DNA of 64,000 bases from the NCBI GenBank assembly GCA_947500415.1, contig CANMRT010000002.1, positions 186,001 to 250,000 of the forward strand, written 5' to 3'. Of this stretch, positions 33,889 to 44,206 are shown piece after piece (position 1 is the first letter of the stretch; every line of letters begins with the position of its first letter). The notes under the pieces were generated by a model that saw only the letters and a list, made by a program, of their open reading frames with translations, was not told the origin of the DNA and ran no database searches. Both the position numbers and the translations under genes were made by a program. This DNA is from an uncultured Roseicyclus sp. (GTDB lineage Bacteria; Pseudomonadota; Alphaproteobacteria; Rhodobacterales; Rhodobacteraceae).

Positions 33889-36366
33889 ATGATCACCCTG
33901 TTGCGATGGCTGACGCGGCTTGTGGCTGCCGGTATCGTGGTGGTCGTTCTGGTCGCGTCGCTCGCCTATTGGATGGCCGGACGCTCAATCCCCGACTATG
34001 AGGCTGATTGGACCCTGCCCGGCCTTGATGGCGAAGTTGAGATTGTGCGCAACACCGCCGCCGTGCCTCACATCTTCGCGCTTACCGACCATGATGTGCA
34101 CTTCGGCCTGGGCTTCGTCCATGCCCAGGATCGGCTCTGGCAGATGCTGATGTATCGCCGCACCGCGCAGGGACGTCTGTCGGAGCTCTTCGGCACCCGG
34201 ACGTTGGAAATCGATGACCTGATGCGCAGGCTAGACCTCGACGGGCACGCAACGCGCTCGCTCGATGCGTTCACCGAGGAAAGCTTGGGCGCTCTACAAG
34301 CCTACGCGGACGGAGTGAATGCATGGCTTCGCCTTGTGGGGTCCGAGGCCCTGGGCCGTGGTGCACCTGAACTGTTCCTGTTCGAGCCGGAAATCGCCCC
34401 TTGGCGGCCAAACGACTCCGTCGCCATCTCGATCCTTCTGGCCATGGAAACCGCCACGCATCATGAAAATGAGATTCTGCGCGCCCGCACCTCGCTGGCG
34501 TTGCCAGAGCCTGAGCGTATCATCGACATCATGCCCGACGCACCCGGCACCGGCGCGGCAGAACTCGGCGATATCGCCTCTACCCTGGAACTGCCCCGAA
34601 CGCTCTTTGCTGATGCAGGACCTGACGGCGCACGCGACGCATTGCACCCGAATGCCGAAGGGATGAACCGGGGCGGCGCGTCGAATGTTTGGGCTGCCAC
34701 GCCCGCGCGCTCCGCCGCCGGTGGCGCGCTTATGGCCTCGGACCCCCACGTCACGCTGACGGCCCCATCAAGCTGGTATCTGGCCCGGTTGGAACTTGCG
34801 ACCGGCGGCGTCATTGGCGCGACGATCCCGGGCATGCCAAGCGTTCTGAATGGGCGTTCCGAGCGGCTCAGCTGGGGCATCACGGCCGCCTATCTCGATG
34901 ACATCGACTTTTACGTTGAAGAGATTAATCCCGACAATCCGCAGCAATATCGCACGCCCGAGGGATGGGCTGATTTCGAGACGCGGCGCGAGATCATACA
35001 GATCGCGGGAGAGGCCCCCGTTACGATCACCCTGCGCGAAACCGAAAATGGCCCCGTCATCCCCGGCGGCCATTGGGGCCTAGGTAATGTAACACCCGCA
35101 GGTCACGTCATGTCGATGCGCTGGACCGCGTTGAGCGATGAATTCACCTCAATCCAAACCGGCCTGCGCCTGATGCGTGCCCGTACGGTGGAAGAGGCGT
35201 TGGAAACCGGCGAAGACTTTGTGGCCCCTGCCGCCAACCTTTTGGTGGCCTCCGCCGACGGCGAGATCGGGATGCAGGTCATCGGTCACATGCCATGGCG
35301 CTTGATCGAGCACGAAACGCAGGCTCGCATGCCGTCGCGCGGCTGGATCGAGGGCAACCGTTGGCAGGGCATCACGCAATTCTTCGCAAACCCCACGTTC
35401 CTCGACCCAGAAAGCGGCGTGTTGGGGAACACCAACAACAAGATGGTCGACCGCGATTTCCCGTTGCACCTGTCGTTTTATTGGGGCGACACACAGCGCA
35501 TCGATCGCCTCAGCCGATTGATGGAGGCTCGCGCGGTCCACACCCGCGACAGTTTCATAGAGGCGCAGCTTGATACCGTCTCACCCGCAGCGAGGAACCT
35601 TCTGCCGCTGGTCGCGCGTGATCTTTGGTTTGCTGGAGAGCCCGCAGCCGCCGGCACACCGGAACGTCGTCGCCAACGAGCATTAGAATTGCTGGCCGAT
35701 TGGAACGGCGAAATGAACCAGCATCTGCCTGAGCCGTTGATCTTCGCGTCCTGGATGCGGCATCTGCAGCAGCGCCTGATCCGTGATGATATCGGCCCGC
35801 TGGCCGAGGAGTTCTGGCAAGTCGAACCGGTATTCCTCGAACGCGTTTTCCGTGACATCGGTGGCGCTTCCATCTGGTGCGATGTGCGCCCTTCAACAGC
35901 GGATGAAAGCTGCACCGACATTGCGCGCGTGGCGTTAGATGAAGCGTTGCAAGAGTTGTCGGAAAGCTACGGCGACGACATCGAAAGCTGGCGCTGGGGT
36001 GCCGCCCATGAGGCACTCCACGAGCATCCCGTGCTTGGCGAAACGCGTCTATTTTCCTGGATCGTGAACATCCGCCAAGCCACATCCGGCGGCGACTTTA
36101 CCCTCAACCGTGCGGCCACACCGGGCACCGGACCAGAGCCATACCTGAACACCCATGCAGCGGGATACCGCGGCGTCTACGATTTCGCCGATCCCGACAG
36201 CTCTGTCTTCATTATCGCCACGGGACAATCGGGCCATCCGCTAAGCCGACACTACGACGATCTGGGCGATCTGTGGCGGCGTGGGGAATATGTGCCGATG
36301 ACATTGGACCCAGATCTCGCACGCGCCGGCAATCTTGGGATCACGCGACTTACGCCGGCACCATAA
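33889..36366 (+). CDS. Penicillin acylase family N-terminal-nucleophile hydrolase
   Basis: 825 residues. A membrane anchor or signal (AAGIVVVVLVASLAYWMAG, about 13-31) leads an alpha chain and, after a linker, the beta chain. The autoprocessing site is visible as NRGGASNVWA, where Ser before Asn-Val-Trp becomes the N-terminal nucleophile. HVTLTAPSSWYLARLE and NTNNKMVDRDFPLHLS are family motifs. It hydrolyses amide bonds; family members include penicillin G acylases and AHL acylases, and the substrate here is unknown. Its end overlaps the convergent EAL gene by 17 bp. Confidence 0.9.
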   Translation: MITLLRWLTRLVAAGIVVVVLVASLAYWMAGRSIPDYEADWTLPGLDGEVEIVRNTAAVPHIFALTDHDVHFGLGFVHAQDRLWQMLMYRRTAQGRLSELFGTRTLEIDDLMRRLDLDGHATRSLDAFTEESLGALQAYADGVNAWLRLVGSEALGRGAPELFLFEPEIAPWRPNDSVAISILLAMETATHHENEILRARTSLALPEPERIIDIMPDAPGTGAAELGDIASTLELPRTLFADAGPDGARDALHPNAEGMNRGGASNVWAATPARSAAGGALMASDPHVTLTAPSSWYLARLELATGGVIGATIPGMPSVLNGRSERLSWGITAAYLDDIDFYVEEINPDNPQQYRTPEGWADFETRREIIQIAGEAPVTITLRETENGPVIPGGHWGLGNVTPAGHVMSMRWTALSDEFTSIQTGLRLMRARTVEEALETGEDFVAPAANLLVASADGEIGMQVIGHMPWRLIEHETQARMPSRGWIEGNRWQGITQFFANPTFLDPESGVLGNTNNKMVDRDFPLHLSFYWGDTQRIDRLSRLMEARAVHTRDSFIEAQLDTVSPAARNLLPLVARDLWFAGEPAAAGTPERRRQRALELLADWNGEMNQHLPEPLIFASWMRHLQQRLIRDDIGPLAEEFWQVEPVFLERVFRDIGGASIWCDVRPSTADESCTDIARVALDEALQELSESYGDDIESWRWGAAHEALHEHPVLGETRLFSWIVNIRQATSGGDFTLNRAATPGTGPEPYLNTHAAGYRGVYDFADPDSSVFIIATGQSGHPLSRHYDDLGDLWRRGEYVPMTLDPDLARAGNLGITRLTPAP

Positions 36367-37606
36367 ACCTGCTTTGTGCCCGCGTCGTTGCCAGCGCCTG
36401 CTCCAACGGCATGGGCTTGCCCAACAACCAACCCTGCCCGCGATGCACACCCAGTTCCCGCAGCGTCTTTGCTTCGGCTTCGGTCTCGATCCCTTCAGCC
36501 ACAAGCAGGGCCCCGGTCTCGTGAGTGTAATGCATCAGAGCCGCGCAAAGCGCTCTCAGGGCTTGATCCCCATCGATCCCCGACACCAGCGACCGATCCA
36601 GCTTGATCAATTCAGGTTGCAACCGCGCAATTTGCTGCAGGCCGGAATAGCCCGCCCCCGCATCATCGACAGCGATACGGACCCCAAGGGCGCGCAGGTC
36701 CACAAGGGCACGCGACAAGGCAGCGCCGTCATTGACCGCCGCATGTTCTGTCACCTCCAACACGATCCGCGTCGGATCCGAAGCGGCAAACAAGGCCTGC
36801 AATTCACCCGAAGCCACCAAATCCGGCCCGGCATTTACAGAAAGATAAAGCGGTGCCGGGATCAATGGCAGAACGCATAACGTCGCCTCTAGCACACATA
36901 ATTCCAGATCGACCCCTAGTCCGATATTGGCCGCCTCATCAAACCATTGGTCCGGGCTGCGCACAGGCTCCGCATCAAAACGACACAACGCTTCAAACCC
37001 GGTGATGGTCCGGGAGGCGAGGTCGTGGATCGGTTGGAACACCATGCGAAAGTGCCCCCCAGACATGACAGAGCGTACGCGCGCCTCAACCTCCAACTCG
37101 ATGCTGCGCACCTCCAACCCGGCCTGAACCTCAGACTGTGCCAGTTTCGCGAACATCTTCATGATGTTCAGATCGCGCTCGTTCAAACCCGGATTGGGCG
37201 TTGGCGATAGACAACAGAACATACCATAGACGGTCCCGTTCGACCGGCGGATCGGCACGCTGACATGGGCGCCGATGGGCACCGCTTGGGTGATTGGAAG
37301 CCCAATCGCAAAGGGGTTGGCGGAGGTGTCGGGAATGAGCTCGGGCAAACGTCCATCAAGGATATGGGTGCAATAGACCTCTTCCAACGGCATATCATCG
37401 TCGGGCTTGATCACATGCTCCAACCCTGGCGCATCGACCGCGCGGAACACCGTCTTGTCGTCTACGAACTCCGACAGATACGCGACTTCCATGCCCAGAT
37501 GGCAACGAACACTATTCAGGATTTCTTGAATGACATCGTGCGATTGCATGGCCGGTTCATAGTCTGAAGCTGGCCCAAACAAGCCGGGCAAGTGCATGTC
37601 CACCAT
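36350..37606 (-). CDS. GAF-EAL protein, probable c-di-GMP phosphodiesterase
   Basis: 418 residues. An N-terminal GAF domain (about 25-165, with VSVPIRRSNGTVYGMFCCLS) is followed by an EAL domain (about 180-405). EAL motif GFEALCRFD, metal and catalytic segments SVNAGPD, EVTEHAAV, IAVDDAGAGYSGL, IKLDRSLV and VAEGIETEAE are present, so hydrolysis of cyclic di-GMP is plausible. No GGDEF domain or transmembrane segment, so it is a soluble signal-responsive enzyme. The start lies near codon AUG at 37606. Confidence 0.92.
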   Translation of the reverse strand: MVDMHLPGLFGPASDYEPAMQSHDVIQEILNSVRCHLGMEVAYLSEFVDDKTVFRAVDAPGLEHVIKPDDDMPLEEVYCTHILDGRLPELIPDTSANPFAIGLPITQAVPIGAHVSVPIRRSNGTVYGMFCCLSPTPNPGLNERDLNIMKMFAKLAQSEVQAGLEVRSIELEVEARVRSVMSGGHFRMVFQPIHDLASRTITGFEALCRFDAEPVRSPDQWFDEAANIGLGVDLELCVLEATLCVLPLIPAPLYLSVNAGPDLVASGELQALFAASDPTRIVLEVTEHAAVNDGAALSRALVDLRALGVRIAVDDAGAGYSGLQQIARLQPELIKLDRSLVSGIDGDQALRALCAALMHYTHETGALLVAEGIETEAEAKTLRELGVHRGQGWLLGKPMPLEQALATTRAQSRFMVPA

Positions 37607-37677
37607 AGCGCGAATCTCTCACTCAAATCCTTTCCCCTGACGTCGCATGAGACGAGTTAAGACTTCGTGAGGACGGA

Positions 37678-38985
37678 TCAGAGCGCACGGAACGCCTTCT
37701 CCTGCCGGGCGGTCCAGCGCACGGTCAGAACCGTTTCCGCCTCGCCCGCAACCTCGCCTTCGACGATCCCCTGCTCGAACAACCACGCCCGTTTGCGGCC
37801 ATCGGAATGGGACAACGTCAGCACACTCTCATGACGCGGCGGCGACAGCGCCTCGGCCACAGCCGCCAGCATCGGGTCCATGCCCTCACCGGTCAGCGCT
37901 GACGTCGCAAAGACCTCCGCACGTCTCTCCGCTTCAGTACGGCGCGCCTCAGCTGCCTCCGGGTCCAAACGATCGATCTTGTTCCAGACCTCGATCAGCG
38001 GGGCGGCTTCCCGCACCCCCAAACCGGCAAGGATCGTTGTGACATCCTGCGCCTGTTCCACAGTTTCCGGGTGGCTGATGTCGCGCACATGCACGATCAG
38101 ATCCGCGTCCAAAACCTCTTCCAATGTGGCGCGGAAGGCCGCGACCAGTTGCGTTGGCAAATCGCTGATGAACCCCACCGTGTCGGACAGGATCACCTCG
38201 GTCCCGTCGGGAAGTTTCACGGCCCGCATTGTGGGGTCAAGTGTGGCGAACAGCATGTCTTTCGCCATCACCTCCGCGCCCGTTAACCGATTGAACAGTG
38301 TTGATTTTCCCGCGTTGGTATATCCCACAAGTGCCACCACAGGATAGGGCACCTTCTTCCGTGCCGAACGGTGCAGCGCACGCGTCTTCACCACCTTCTG
38401 TAACTGCCGCCGGATGCGTGTAACCGCCTCGTCAATCGCGCGCCTGTCGGCCTCGATCTGCGTTTCACCGGGGCCACCCACAAAGCCGAGCCCGCCGCGC
38501 TGACGTTCAAGGTGGGTCCAGGCCCGCACAAGTCGCGTACGTTGATAACTCAGCGCCGCCAGCTCCACCTGCAACACGCCCTCACGTGTTGCCGCCCGAT
38601 CCGCGAAAATCTCAAGGATCAGGCCAGTCCGATCAAGCAGCTTACATCCCCACTTCTTCTCCAGATTGCGTTGCTGCACCGGTGTCACCGGTCCATCGAT
38701 CAGCACAAGGCCGATATCCAGCGCTTCGATCAGATCATGCAGTTCATCAATCTTGCCTTTGCCAAACAGCAATCCCGGCTGCGCCCTTGGCAGGCGGACC
38801 ACTTGCACGTCGACAACCGCCAGATCTGGCAAGGCCGCGGCCAATGCTACAGCTTCATCCAAAGCGAACTCCGCCCCGCGACGGGCGCGGTCAGACTGAA
38901 TGTCAGGATGCAATACTAGAGCGCGCATCGGGCCTTTGCCCAATGCGTCGTCGGCGTCGTCAGAGGAGCTGCGTGATGCGCTCAC
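37678..38985 (-). CDS. hflX: GTPase HflX
   Basis: 435 residues. Ribosome-associated GTPase that splits stalled ribosomes after heat stress. N-terminal domain with [17 protein letters not shown] and ILEIFADRA; linker [19 protein letters not shown]; GTPase motifs [18 protein letters not shown] (G1), [17 protein letters not shown] (G3), NKIDRLD (G4). Starts with GTG at 38985, overlapping the hfq stop (GTGA). The hfq-hflX pair is conserved in proteobacteria. Confidence 0.96.
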   Translation of the reverse strand: MSASRSSSDDADDALGKGPMRALVLHPDIQSDRARRGAEFALDEAVALAAALPDLAVVDVQVVRLPRAQPGLLFGKGKIDELHDLIEALDIGLVLIDGPVTPVQQRNLEKKWGCKLLDRTGLILEIFADRAATREGVLQVELAALSYQRTRLVRAWTHLERQRGGLGFVGGPGETQIEADRRAIDEAVTRIRRQLQKVVKTRALHRSARKKVPYPVVALVGYTNAGKSTLFNRLTGAEVMAKDMLFATLDPTMRAVKLPDGTEVILSDTVGFISDLPTQLVAAFRATLEEVLDADLIVHVRDISHPETVEQAQDVTTILAGLGVREAAPLIEVWNKIDRLDPEAAEARRTEAERRAEVFATSALTGEGMDPMLAAVAEALSPPRHESVLTLSHSDGRKRAWLFEQGIVEGEVAGEAETVLTVRWTARQEKAFRAL

Positions 38986-39215
38986 TCTTCCCCGTCATAA
39001 AGATTGATAGGCTGCGCCGGCATCACGGTGGAAATCGCGTGCTTGTAGACCAACTGGCTTTGACCGTCGCGCCGTAGCAACACACAGAAGTTGTCAAACC
39101 ACGTAATAACGCCCTGAAGCTTCACGCCATTGATCAAAAAGATGGTGACAGGAACCTTTGTCTTGCGGACGTGATTCAGAAACGCGTCCTGCAAGTTTTG
39201 TTTGTTTTCGGCCAT
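38982..39215 (-). CDS. hfq: RNA chaperone Hfq
   Basis: 77 residues, full length for an alphaproteobacterial Hfq. Sm1 motif [23 protein letters not shown] and Sm2 motif [10 protein letters not shown] with the Tyr-Lys-His. N-terminus [15 protein letters not shown]. Hfq brings small RNAs to target mRNAs, and is the natural partner for the RNA candidates in this window. It overlaps hflX by 4 bp. Confidence 0.98.
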   Translation of the reverse strand: MAENKQNLQDAFLNHVRKTKVPVTIFLINGVKLQGVITWFDNFCVLLRRDGQSQLVYKHAISTVMPAQPINLYDGEE

Positions 39216-39340
39216 TTAGTATCACGCCCCGTTGATATTCTTGGGCCAGGTTGATCCCGGCACCTCTCCCGCGTGGGCATACTATGTCGCCCTTCGCGCG
39301 GGATTTCCACCCCTGTTCAATAACTTGGGTGACGTCGGCG

Positions 39341-40858
39341 TCAATCGCGCCAAAACGATGGATTGAAGAGCGCGATCAAGACAAGGGTTTCGATGCGTCC
39401 CACAATCATCGCCGCGGCACAGATCAGCTTGGCCGCATCCGACAGCGTGAAGAAGTCCACCGGCACCTCTCCGGCTACGCCTGCCAACGGACCCGTTGTG
39501 GTCAGGGTCGCAATCGCAAGGATCATCGCCTCTTCAAACGACAACCCCGTCAGGGCTAGCGCGACCATCACCGCTGCCATCGACAAGATAAACAGCATGA
39601 ACACGACCCAGGCGATATAGGCCCCTTCCCGCCTGATGCGTCGCCCCAGTCGCCCGGCGCCCGCGACGGAATTCGGATAGACCAGCTTCCCAATCTCCCG
39701 AACGCCATGTTTATAGAGCGCATAGACCCGCAGCAGCTTCACGCCGCCCGCTGTAGTCGCCACGCCACCGCCCATCAAGACGAGGCCAACAAGCAGTAGC
39801 CCTGGTGATTGCAGGCCCGACCAATCCCGCGCAGCGCCCCAACTGTCCGAGACGAAACCCGTTGTGGTCAGGAATGAGATCACCGTAAAGAACGCGCCCC
39901 ATAGCGCTTCAAAAGCAGCGCGGCCGTCCGCTAGCTCGTTCACCTCCAACGCGCCGAGCCAGTGGCGAGTGAAGAGGAGCGTCGGCAGGACAACGCCGGC
40001 AAATATGGCCAGGCGGATCTCGCGGTCTTTCGTCAAGCGTTCGCGCAATTCGCGCCCGATCCCGCTGGCATAGGTCCGCCGCGATAATGCGAATACGAAG
40101 AAGATAAGGATCAGCGCCTCACCCATGACGCCCGTGGGACGGCCCTCCAGGCCACCCACCGGGCTAATGCCAGACGTCGCAAGCGTGGACATGGAATGAA
40201 CTGCCGCGACCAAGGGACGTTCTCCGACCGCATACATGGCAAACCCAAGCACAAGGGTCAGGCCCACATAAATCGGTGTCAGCCGTAGCGCGTGCTTGCG
40301 CAAACGGTCCGAGGCGTTGGCCGCCTGCATCTGCCCCCGCGCGGGCCCGGCGTGGCCCTGCACGGCAGCCTCAGACGTCACTTCGTATCCGCCAAGGTTC
40401 AACGGCGCCAGAACAGCAAAGGCCGTGATCCAGATCAGCAGACCGCCCATCCAGCCCACCAATCCGCGCCACAGGTGCACGACCGGGTCCAACCGCGCCG
40501 GATCAAACACCTCCGCGCCGGTGGTCGTCAGGGCCGAGGCCATATCGAGGTAAACATTGATGAACCGCGTATTTCCTACCGCTTGATCCATCGGCCATGC
40601 CAGCACAACGGGCAGCCAAAGGTAGGCGAGGAAGACAGTCGCCAAGTGGCTCCGCTCAGATGGTGGGCGGCGCGGCCTTTGGCTGGCAAACCCCAAAAGG
40701 AACGCCGCCATCACGACCATCAGGCCAATGTAGAAGTAGTCGCGCGCCGAGGAATGATAGCCCAGATATGCACCGACCGCCGCCGGGATCAGCATCGCCC
40801 CGCCAGCCGCAAACAGCAGCACCGTGAAAAAGGGCAAATTGCGGAAATAGGCGGCCAT
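39341..40858 (-). CDS. trkH: Trk potassium uptake membrane subunit TrkH
   Basis: 505 residues, about ten transmembrane segments with four pore-loop repeats of the Trk/Ktr type: TTTGAEVFD, STLATSGISPVGG, TTTGFVSDSW and a final TTTGPLAGVAGE near residue 460 that gives K+ selectivity. Imports K+ together with TrkA. Lies 9 bp after trkA in the same direction. Confidence 0.95.
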   Translation of the reverse strand: MAAYFRNLPFFTVLLFAAGGAMLIPAAVGAYLGYHSSARDYFYIGLMVVMAAFLLGFASQRPRRPPSERSHLATVFLAYLWLPVVLAWPMDQAVGNTRFINVYLDMASALTTTGAEVFDPARLDPVVHLWRGLVGWMGGLLIWITAFAVLAPLNLGGYEVTSEAAVQGHAGPARGQMQAANASDRLRKHALRLTPIYVGLTLVLGFAMYAVGERPLVAAVHSMSTLATSGISPVGGLEGRPTGVMGEALILIFFVFALSRRTYASGIGRELRERLTKDREIRLAIFAGVVLPTLLFTRHWLGALEVNELADGRAAFEALWGAFFTVISFLTTTGFVSDSWGAARDWSGLQSPGLLLVGLVLMGGGVATTAGGVKLLRVYALYKHGVREIGKLVYPNSVAGAGRLGRRIRREGAYIAWVVFMLFILSMAAVMVALALTGLSFEEAMILAIATLTTTGPLAGVAGEVPVDFFTLSDAAKLICAAAMIVGRIETLVLIALFNPSFWRD

Positions 40859-40867
40859 CGCGGGCGG

Positions 40868-42244
40868 TCAGAAGAAGTCGATGGAGACTTGCAGCAAAGC
40901 CTCAACCGCAGGCACATCCGCAGTTAGCGCGAAGATCACGATGGCATCGCCATCTTCGATCCGCGTGGTGCCAGTGGGTCGGAACACCTTGCGCCCCCGC
41001 TGCACGGCCCCCACCAATGCGCCTTCCGGGAAATCAATGTCCCGGATCGCACGGCCTGAGATGGGCGAAGTCGACAGCACCTGCGCCTCGATGATCTCAG
41101 CTTCAGCATCGCCGATGGAATAGACACCCCTTACCCGCCCGTGTCGGATATGGCGCAAGATCGACGACACCGTCGTTGCGCGTGGGCTGACATAGGCGTC
41201 GATCCCCAGAGGCTCCATCAACGGAACCAGCGTCGGGTCGTTCACAAGGCTGATCGACATATCAGCCCCCGCCGATTTCGCGCGTACACCGGCCAGCATG
41301 TTGGTCTTGTCGTCGTCGGTCAGGCAAAGCACCACATCGGCCCGCTCAACGCCGGCTTCCCGCAGCAGCTCCATATCCAAACCGTCACCGTGCAGCACAA
41401 TCGTGCGCTCCAACGCATCGGCCGCAACCTCGGCGCGCGCCCGGTTTGCCTCAATCACCCGCGTGCGCATTCGGGTCTCAGACTGCTCCAGTTTACGAGC
41501 AACCGTCAGACCGACGTTGCCACCGCCCACAATCAGCACGCGCTCGGCCTTCGTGCGCGTCTTTCCGAAAATATCCAAGGTGCGCGACACATCATCCGCA
41601 TGAGTAAAGACGTAGATCTGATCGCCCGCGAACAGCTGGTCGCCCGGCTCCGGCGCGAAGAGCTTCGCGTTCCGGCGAACACCGACAACAATCGCCCTGA
41701 GCGTCGAGAACAGTTCAGACAATTGCCGCAACGGCGTATCCAGCACCGGGCAATCCTCATCCAGCGCGATGCCAAGCAGCTTTGCGTCACCGCCCAGGAA
41801 ACTCTCTGTATCGAAAGTCGAGGGCGAGGCGATCCGGTTTAGCACCGCTTCCGCGACCTCCATCTCGGGCGAGATTACCACGTCGATCGGCAGGTGATCC
41901 CTGCGGTAGAGGTCCGAATAAATCGCTTGCAAATAGCTCTGCGCCCTCAGTCGCGCGATCTTGCGCGGCACGGCAAAGACAGAATGCGCGACCTGACACG
42001 TCACCATGTTCACTTCGTCCGAGAACGTGGCCGCAATCACCATATCCGCATCCCGCGCGCCCGCGCGGTCCAGCACGTCAGGATGCGAGGCAAACCCCGT
42101 CAGCCCCTGCACGTCCAGCGTATCGGTCGCACGCCGCACCAGATCGGGGTTGTTATCAACCACCGTCACATCGTTGTTTTCCGAGGAGAGGTGTCGCGCA
42201 ATCTGCCAGCCAACCTGGCCCGCGCCACAAATGATGACCTTCAT
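40868..42244 (-). CDS. trkA: Trk potassium uptake NAD-binding subunit TrkA
   Basis: 458 residues in two RCK halves. Rossmann motifs IICGAGQVGWQIARHL at the start and VLIVGGGNVGLTVARKLE near residue 235; each half ends in a TrkA_C-type regulatory domain. It gates TrkH in response to nucleotides. No defect seen. In related genomes trkA follows ntrX directly; here three divergent genes lie between. Confidence 0.96.
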   Translation of the reverse strand: MKVIICGAGQVGWQIARHLSSENNDVTVVDNNPDLVRRATDTLDVQGLTGFASHPDVLDRAGARDADMVIAATFSDEVNMVTCQVAHSVFAVPRKIARLRAQSYLQAIYSDLYRRDHLPIDVVISPEMEVAEAVLNRIASPSTFDTESFLGGDAKLLGIALDEDCPVLDTPLRQLSELFSTLRAIVVGVRRNAKLFAPEPGDQLFAGDQIYVFTHADDVSRTLDIFGKTRTKAERVLIVGGGNVGLTVARKLEQSETRMRTRVIEANRARAEVAADALERTIVLHGDGLDMELLREAGVERADVVLCLTDDDKTNMLAGVRAKSAGADMSISLVNDPTLVPLMEPLGIDAYVSPRATTVSSILRHIRHGRVRGVYSIGDAEAEIIEAQVLSTSPISGRAIRDIDFPEGALVGAVQRGRKVFRPTGTTRIEDGDAIVIFALTADVPAVEALLQVSIDFF

Positions 42245-42398
42245 GTCAGAGGTCCGCCTTCCAGCATCAAAAAGGTTGTGCAGGATTGGCAGGTTGGGCG
42301 GCAGGCGTCAACGGGCGGTGCAATGCCTCAAGTTTCATTTCCACGCCACAGGCTCCCCGAACACGCTTGCGAAACAGTGCCAAAGCCCAACCCACGCG

Positions 42399-42434
42399 CC
42401 AGTTGCATAGCTGACCCTCCCCTACGGCAACTGG
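42399..42434. promoter_or_regulatory. 8-bp inverted repeat upstream of hemerythrin gene
   Basis: CCAGTTGC (42399-42406) and GCAACTGG (42427-42434) separated by 20 bp, 48 bp before the hemerythrin ATG, in the spacer divergent from trkA. Could be an operator or a leader hairpin. Confidence 0.3.
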
Positions 42435-42481
42435 TGCAACAGCCCCATCCTCCCCACGTCTTTGGCGAAAGGAGTGATCAG

Positions 42482-43048
42482 ATGCTCGACACCTACACCA
42501 TTCGCAAAGATGACATGCCGGCAGAGCTTGGGTTCCTGCTTGATCGCTATCCGCGTGACAGTTGGCCAGACCATCCAGGCTTCAAGGAAAAGACCCGCCA
42601 CTGGCTTGGCGCGCACCAGATGTTTCGCCGTGTGGCGGAGTTGATCCGTGTGGACACCGAAGAGATGCTGGATAAGCAAAGGGCGCTCGACGACTACGCC
42701 GGACGGCTTTCGTACTATGGAGGCAACCTCGTGGGCAATCTGCACGGCCACCATGGCTGGGAAGATCACAGCTACTTTCCGGAACTGGCCGCGGCGGACC
42801 CTCGGTTCGAGGCGGGGTTGGAGTTGCTGGAAAAGGACCACGCCGACCTTGATCTGGTGCTCGATACCTTCACCCGCCAGGCCAACCGCGTTATCAAACT
42901 CGCGCATCTGGACGAGGCGCAGGCGCGCGAAGAGGCCGGTCAAGTCCATCAATCCGCCACGGCGATTGAGGCCTTTCTAAAACGTCATCTCAGTGATGAG
43001 GAAGAACTGGCCGTGCCAATCATCTTGCATCACCGCCTCAGAGGGTGA
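42482..43048 (+). CDS. Hemerythrin domain protein
   Basis: 188 residues. The diiron ligands of the hemerythrin fold appear as WLGAHQMFRRV, HGHHGWEDHSYFPEL (H-x-x-x-E), EKDHADLDLVLD and FLKRHLSDEEELAVPIILHH. It may bind oxygen or nitric oxide or take part in iron or redox sensing. AAAGGAGTGATCAG precedes ATG 42482, which sets the start; the longer frame upstream is antisense to trkA and not coding. First of three plus-strand genes between trkA and ntrX. Confidence 0.88.
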   Translation: MLDTYTIRKDDMPAELGFLLDRYPRDSWPDHPGFKEKTRHWLGAHQMFRRVAELIRVDTEEMLDKQRALDDYAGRLSYYGGNLVGNLHGHHGWEDHSYFPELAAADPRFEAGLELLEKDHADLDLVLDTFTRQANRVIKLAHLDEAQAREEAGQVHQSATAIEAFLKRHLSDEEELAVPIILHHRLRG

Positions 43049-43058
43049 CACTGGTCGA

Positions 43059-44099
43059 ATGACCAATGACACCTCCGTCCAGGAAGATCAGGACAACGCC
43101 AAACAACGCCGCGCACGAGGTGAATTCGTGCGCGGCGTCAGTGGGTTTCGCCGCGCCATCGGTGATCCCGATTTCCCGCCCGAACCGGGCCGCTATCACC
43201 TCTTCGTCGCGCTCAATTGCCCGTGGTGCCATCGTGTTACCCTCGCCCGCGCCGTTCTTGGCCTTCAGAACAGCATCACGATGGACGTGGCCTTCCCCAA
43301 CCGCACCGGCGACGATGATCCAGACGGCCCGAACCTTTGGGAATTCGCGCCTGACCGCGTGGCCTCACTGACCGGCCAGACGTTGCCGGAATGCACGCCC
43401 GAGACTGGAACCGGAGAAGCCCTGCGATTGGCGAAAGAGATCTATCGCCGCGAAGGGTCCGAGGAGCAATCGGTCCCCATCCTCTACGACAAGATCGCGA
43501 GACGCATAGTCAACAACGAGAGCGCCGAAATCATTCGCATGCTCGACGTCCATGCCGATGCGTTGAATGGCGGGACGGCGGAGGCAAAACGCGTGCGCCT
43601 TCTGCCGGACGACGCCGACCTTATGAAGCAGATCGGCGCCCTCAACGACCGTATCTACGTCACGATCAACAACGGGGCCTACAAAGCCGGTTTCTCCTCG
43701 GATCAAGCCATCTATGGGCAAGCGTTCGAAGCCTACTTTGAAACGCTCAATGCCCTCGAAACGCTGCTATCTGACGGGCGCGATTACCTAACGGGCGAAA
43801 CTTTCACCGAGGCCGACCTGCGTCTCTTTCCAACGCTCTACCGCCACGATCCGGTCTATTACGTCCGCATGAAACTGAATGGGGCCCGCATTCTCGACCA
43901 CCCATACCTCTGGCGCTGGCTATGCCGGGTCTATGCAATCGAAGGTGTCGCGGATGCCGGATCGCTGGTCCATTGCCGACAAGGCTATTTCGGTCGTAGT
44001 TGGAATGGTGTGGTGCCTCTCGGCCCGTTTAAGCCGATGCCCTATCCAGCAGCCTACAGCCACCCGGAACTTGCGGAGCCCGATGTGGGGAAAGCATAG
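43059..44099 (+). CDS. Xi-class glutathione S-transferase (glutathionyl-hydroquinone reductase-like)
   Basis: 346 residues. Thioredoxin-fold N-terminal domain with the active-site Cys in ALNCPWCHRVTLARAV; helical C-terminal domain with TEADLRLFPTLYRHDPVYYV and SHPELAEPD. The motif CPWCH and length fit glutathionyl-hydroquinone reductases (YqjG/PcpF type), which remove glutathione from quinone conjugates. Start 43059 lies just after the hemerythrin gene (10 bp), so the two are probably cotranscribed. Confidence 0.88.
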   Translation: MTNDTSVQEDQDNAKQRRARGEFVRGVSGFRRAIGDPDFPPEPGRYHLFVALNCPWCHRVTLARAVLGLQNSITMDVAFPNRTGDDDPDGPNLWEFAPDRVASLTGQTLPECTPETGTGEALRLAKEIYRREGSEEQSVPILYDKIARRIVNNESAEIIRMLDVHADALNGGTAEAKRVRLLPDDADLMKQIGALNDRIYVTINNGAYKAGFSSDQAIYGQAFEAYFETLNALETLLSDGRDYLTGETFTEADLRLFPTLYRHDPVYYVRMKLNGARILDHPYLWRWLCRVYAIEGVADAGSLVHCRQGYFGRSWNGVVPLGPFKPMPYPAAYSHPELAEPDVGKA

Positions 44100-44206
44100 C
44101 GGAGCCTTGCAACGATCACCCGTTTTTCAGTGCCTAAACCATTGCTATTGAGCGACAGGGCCAAGCCCACTACGCCTGAAGCATTCATCTTGTGGAGCTT
44201 TCAATA

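Noticed and set aside
41894-42481. N-terminal extension of the hemerythrin protein by 196 residues
   Set aside because: The extension is antisense to trkA; a strong ribosome binding site sits directly before ATG 42482.
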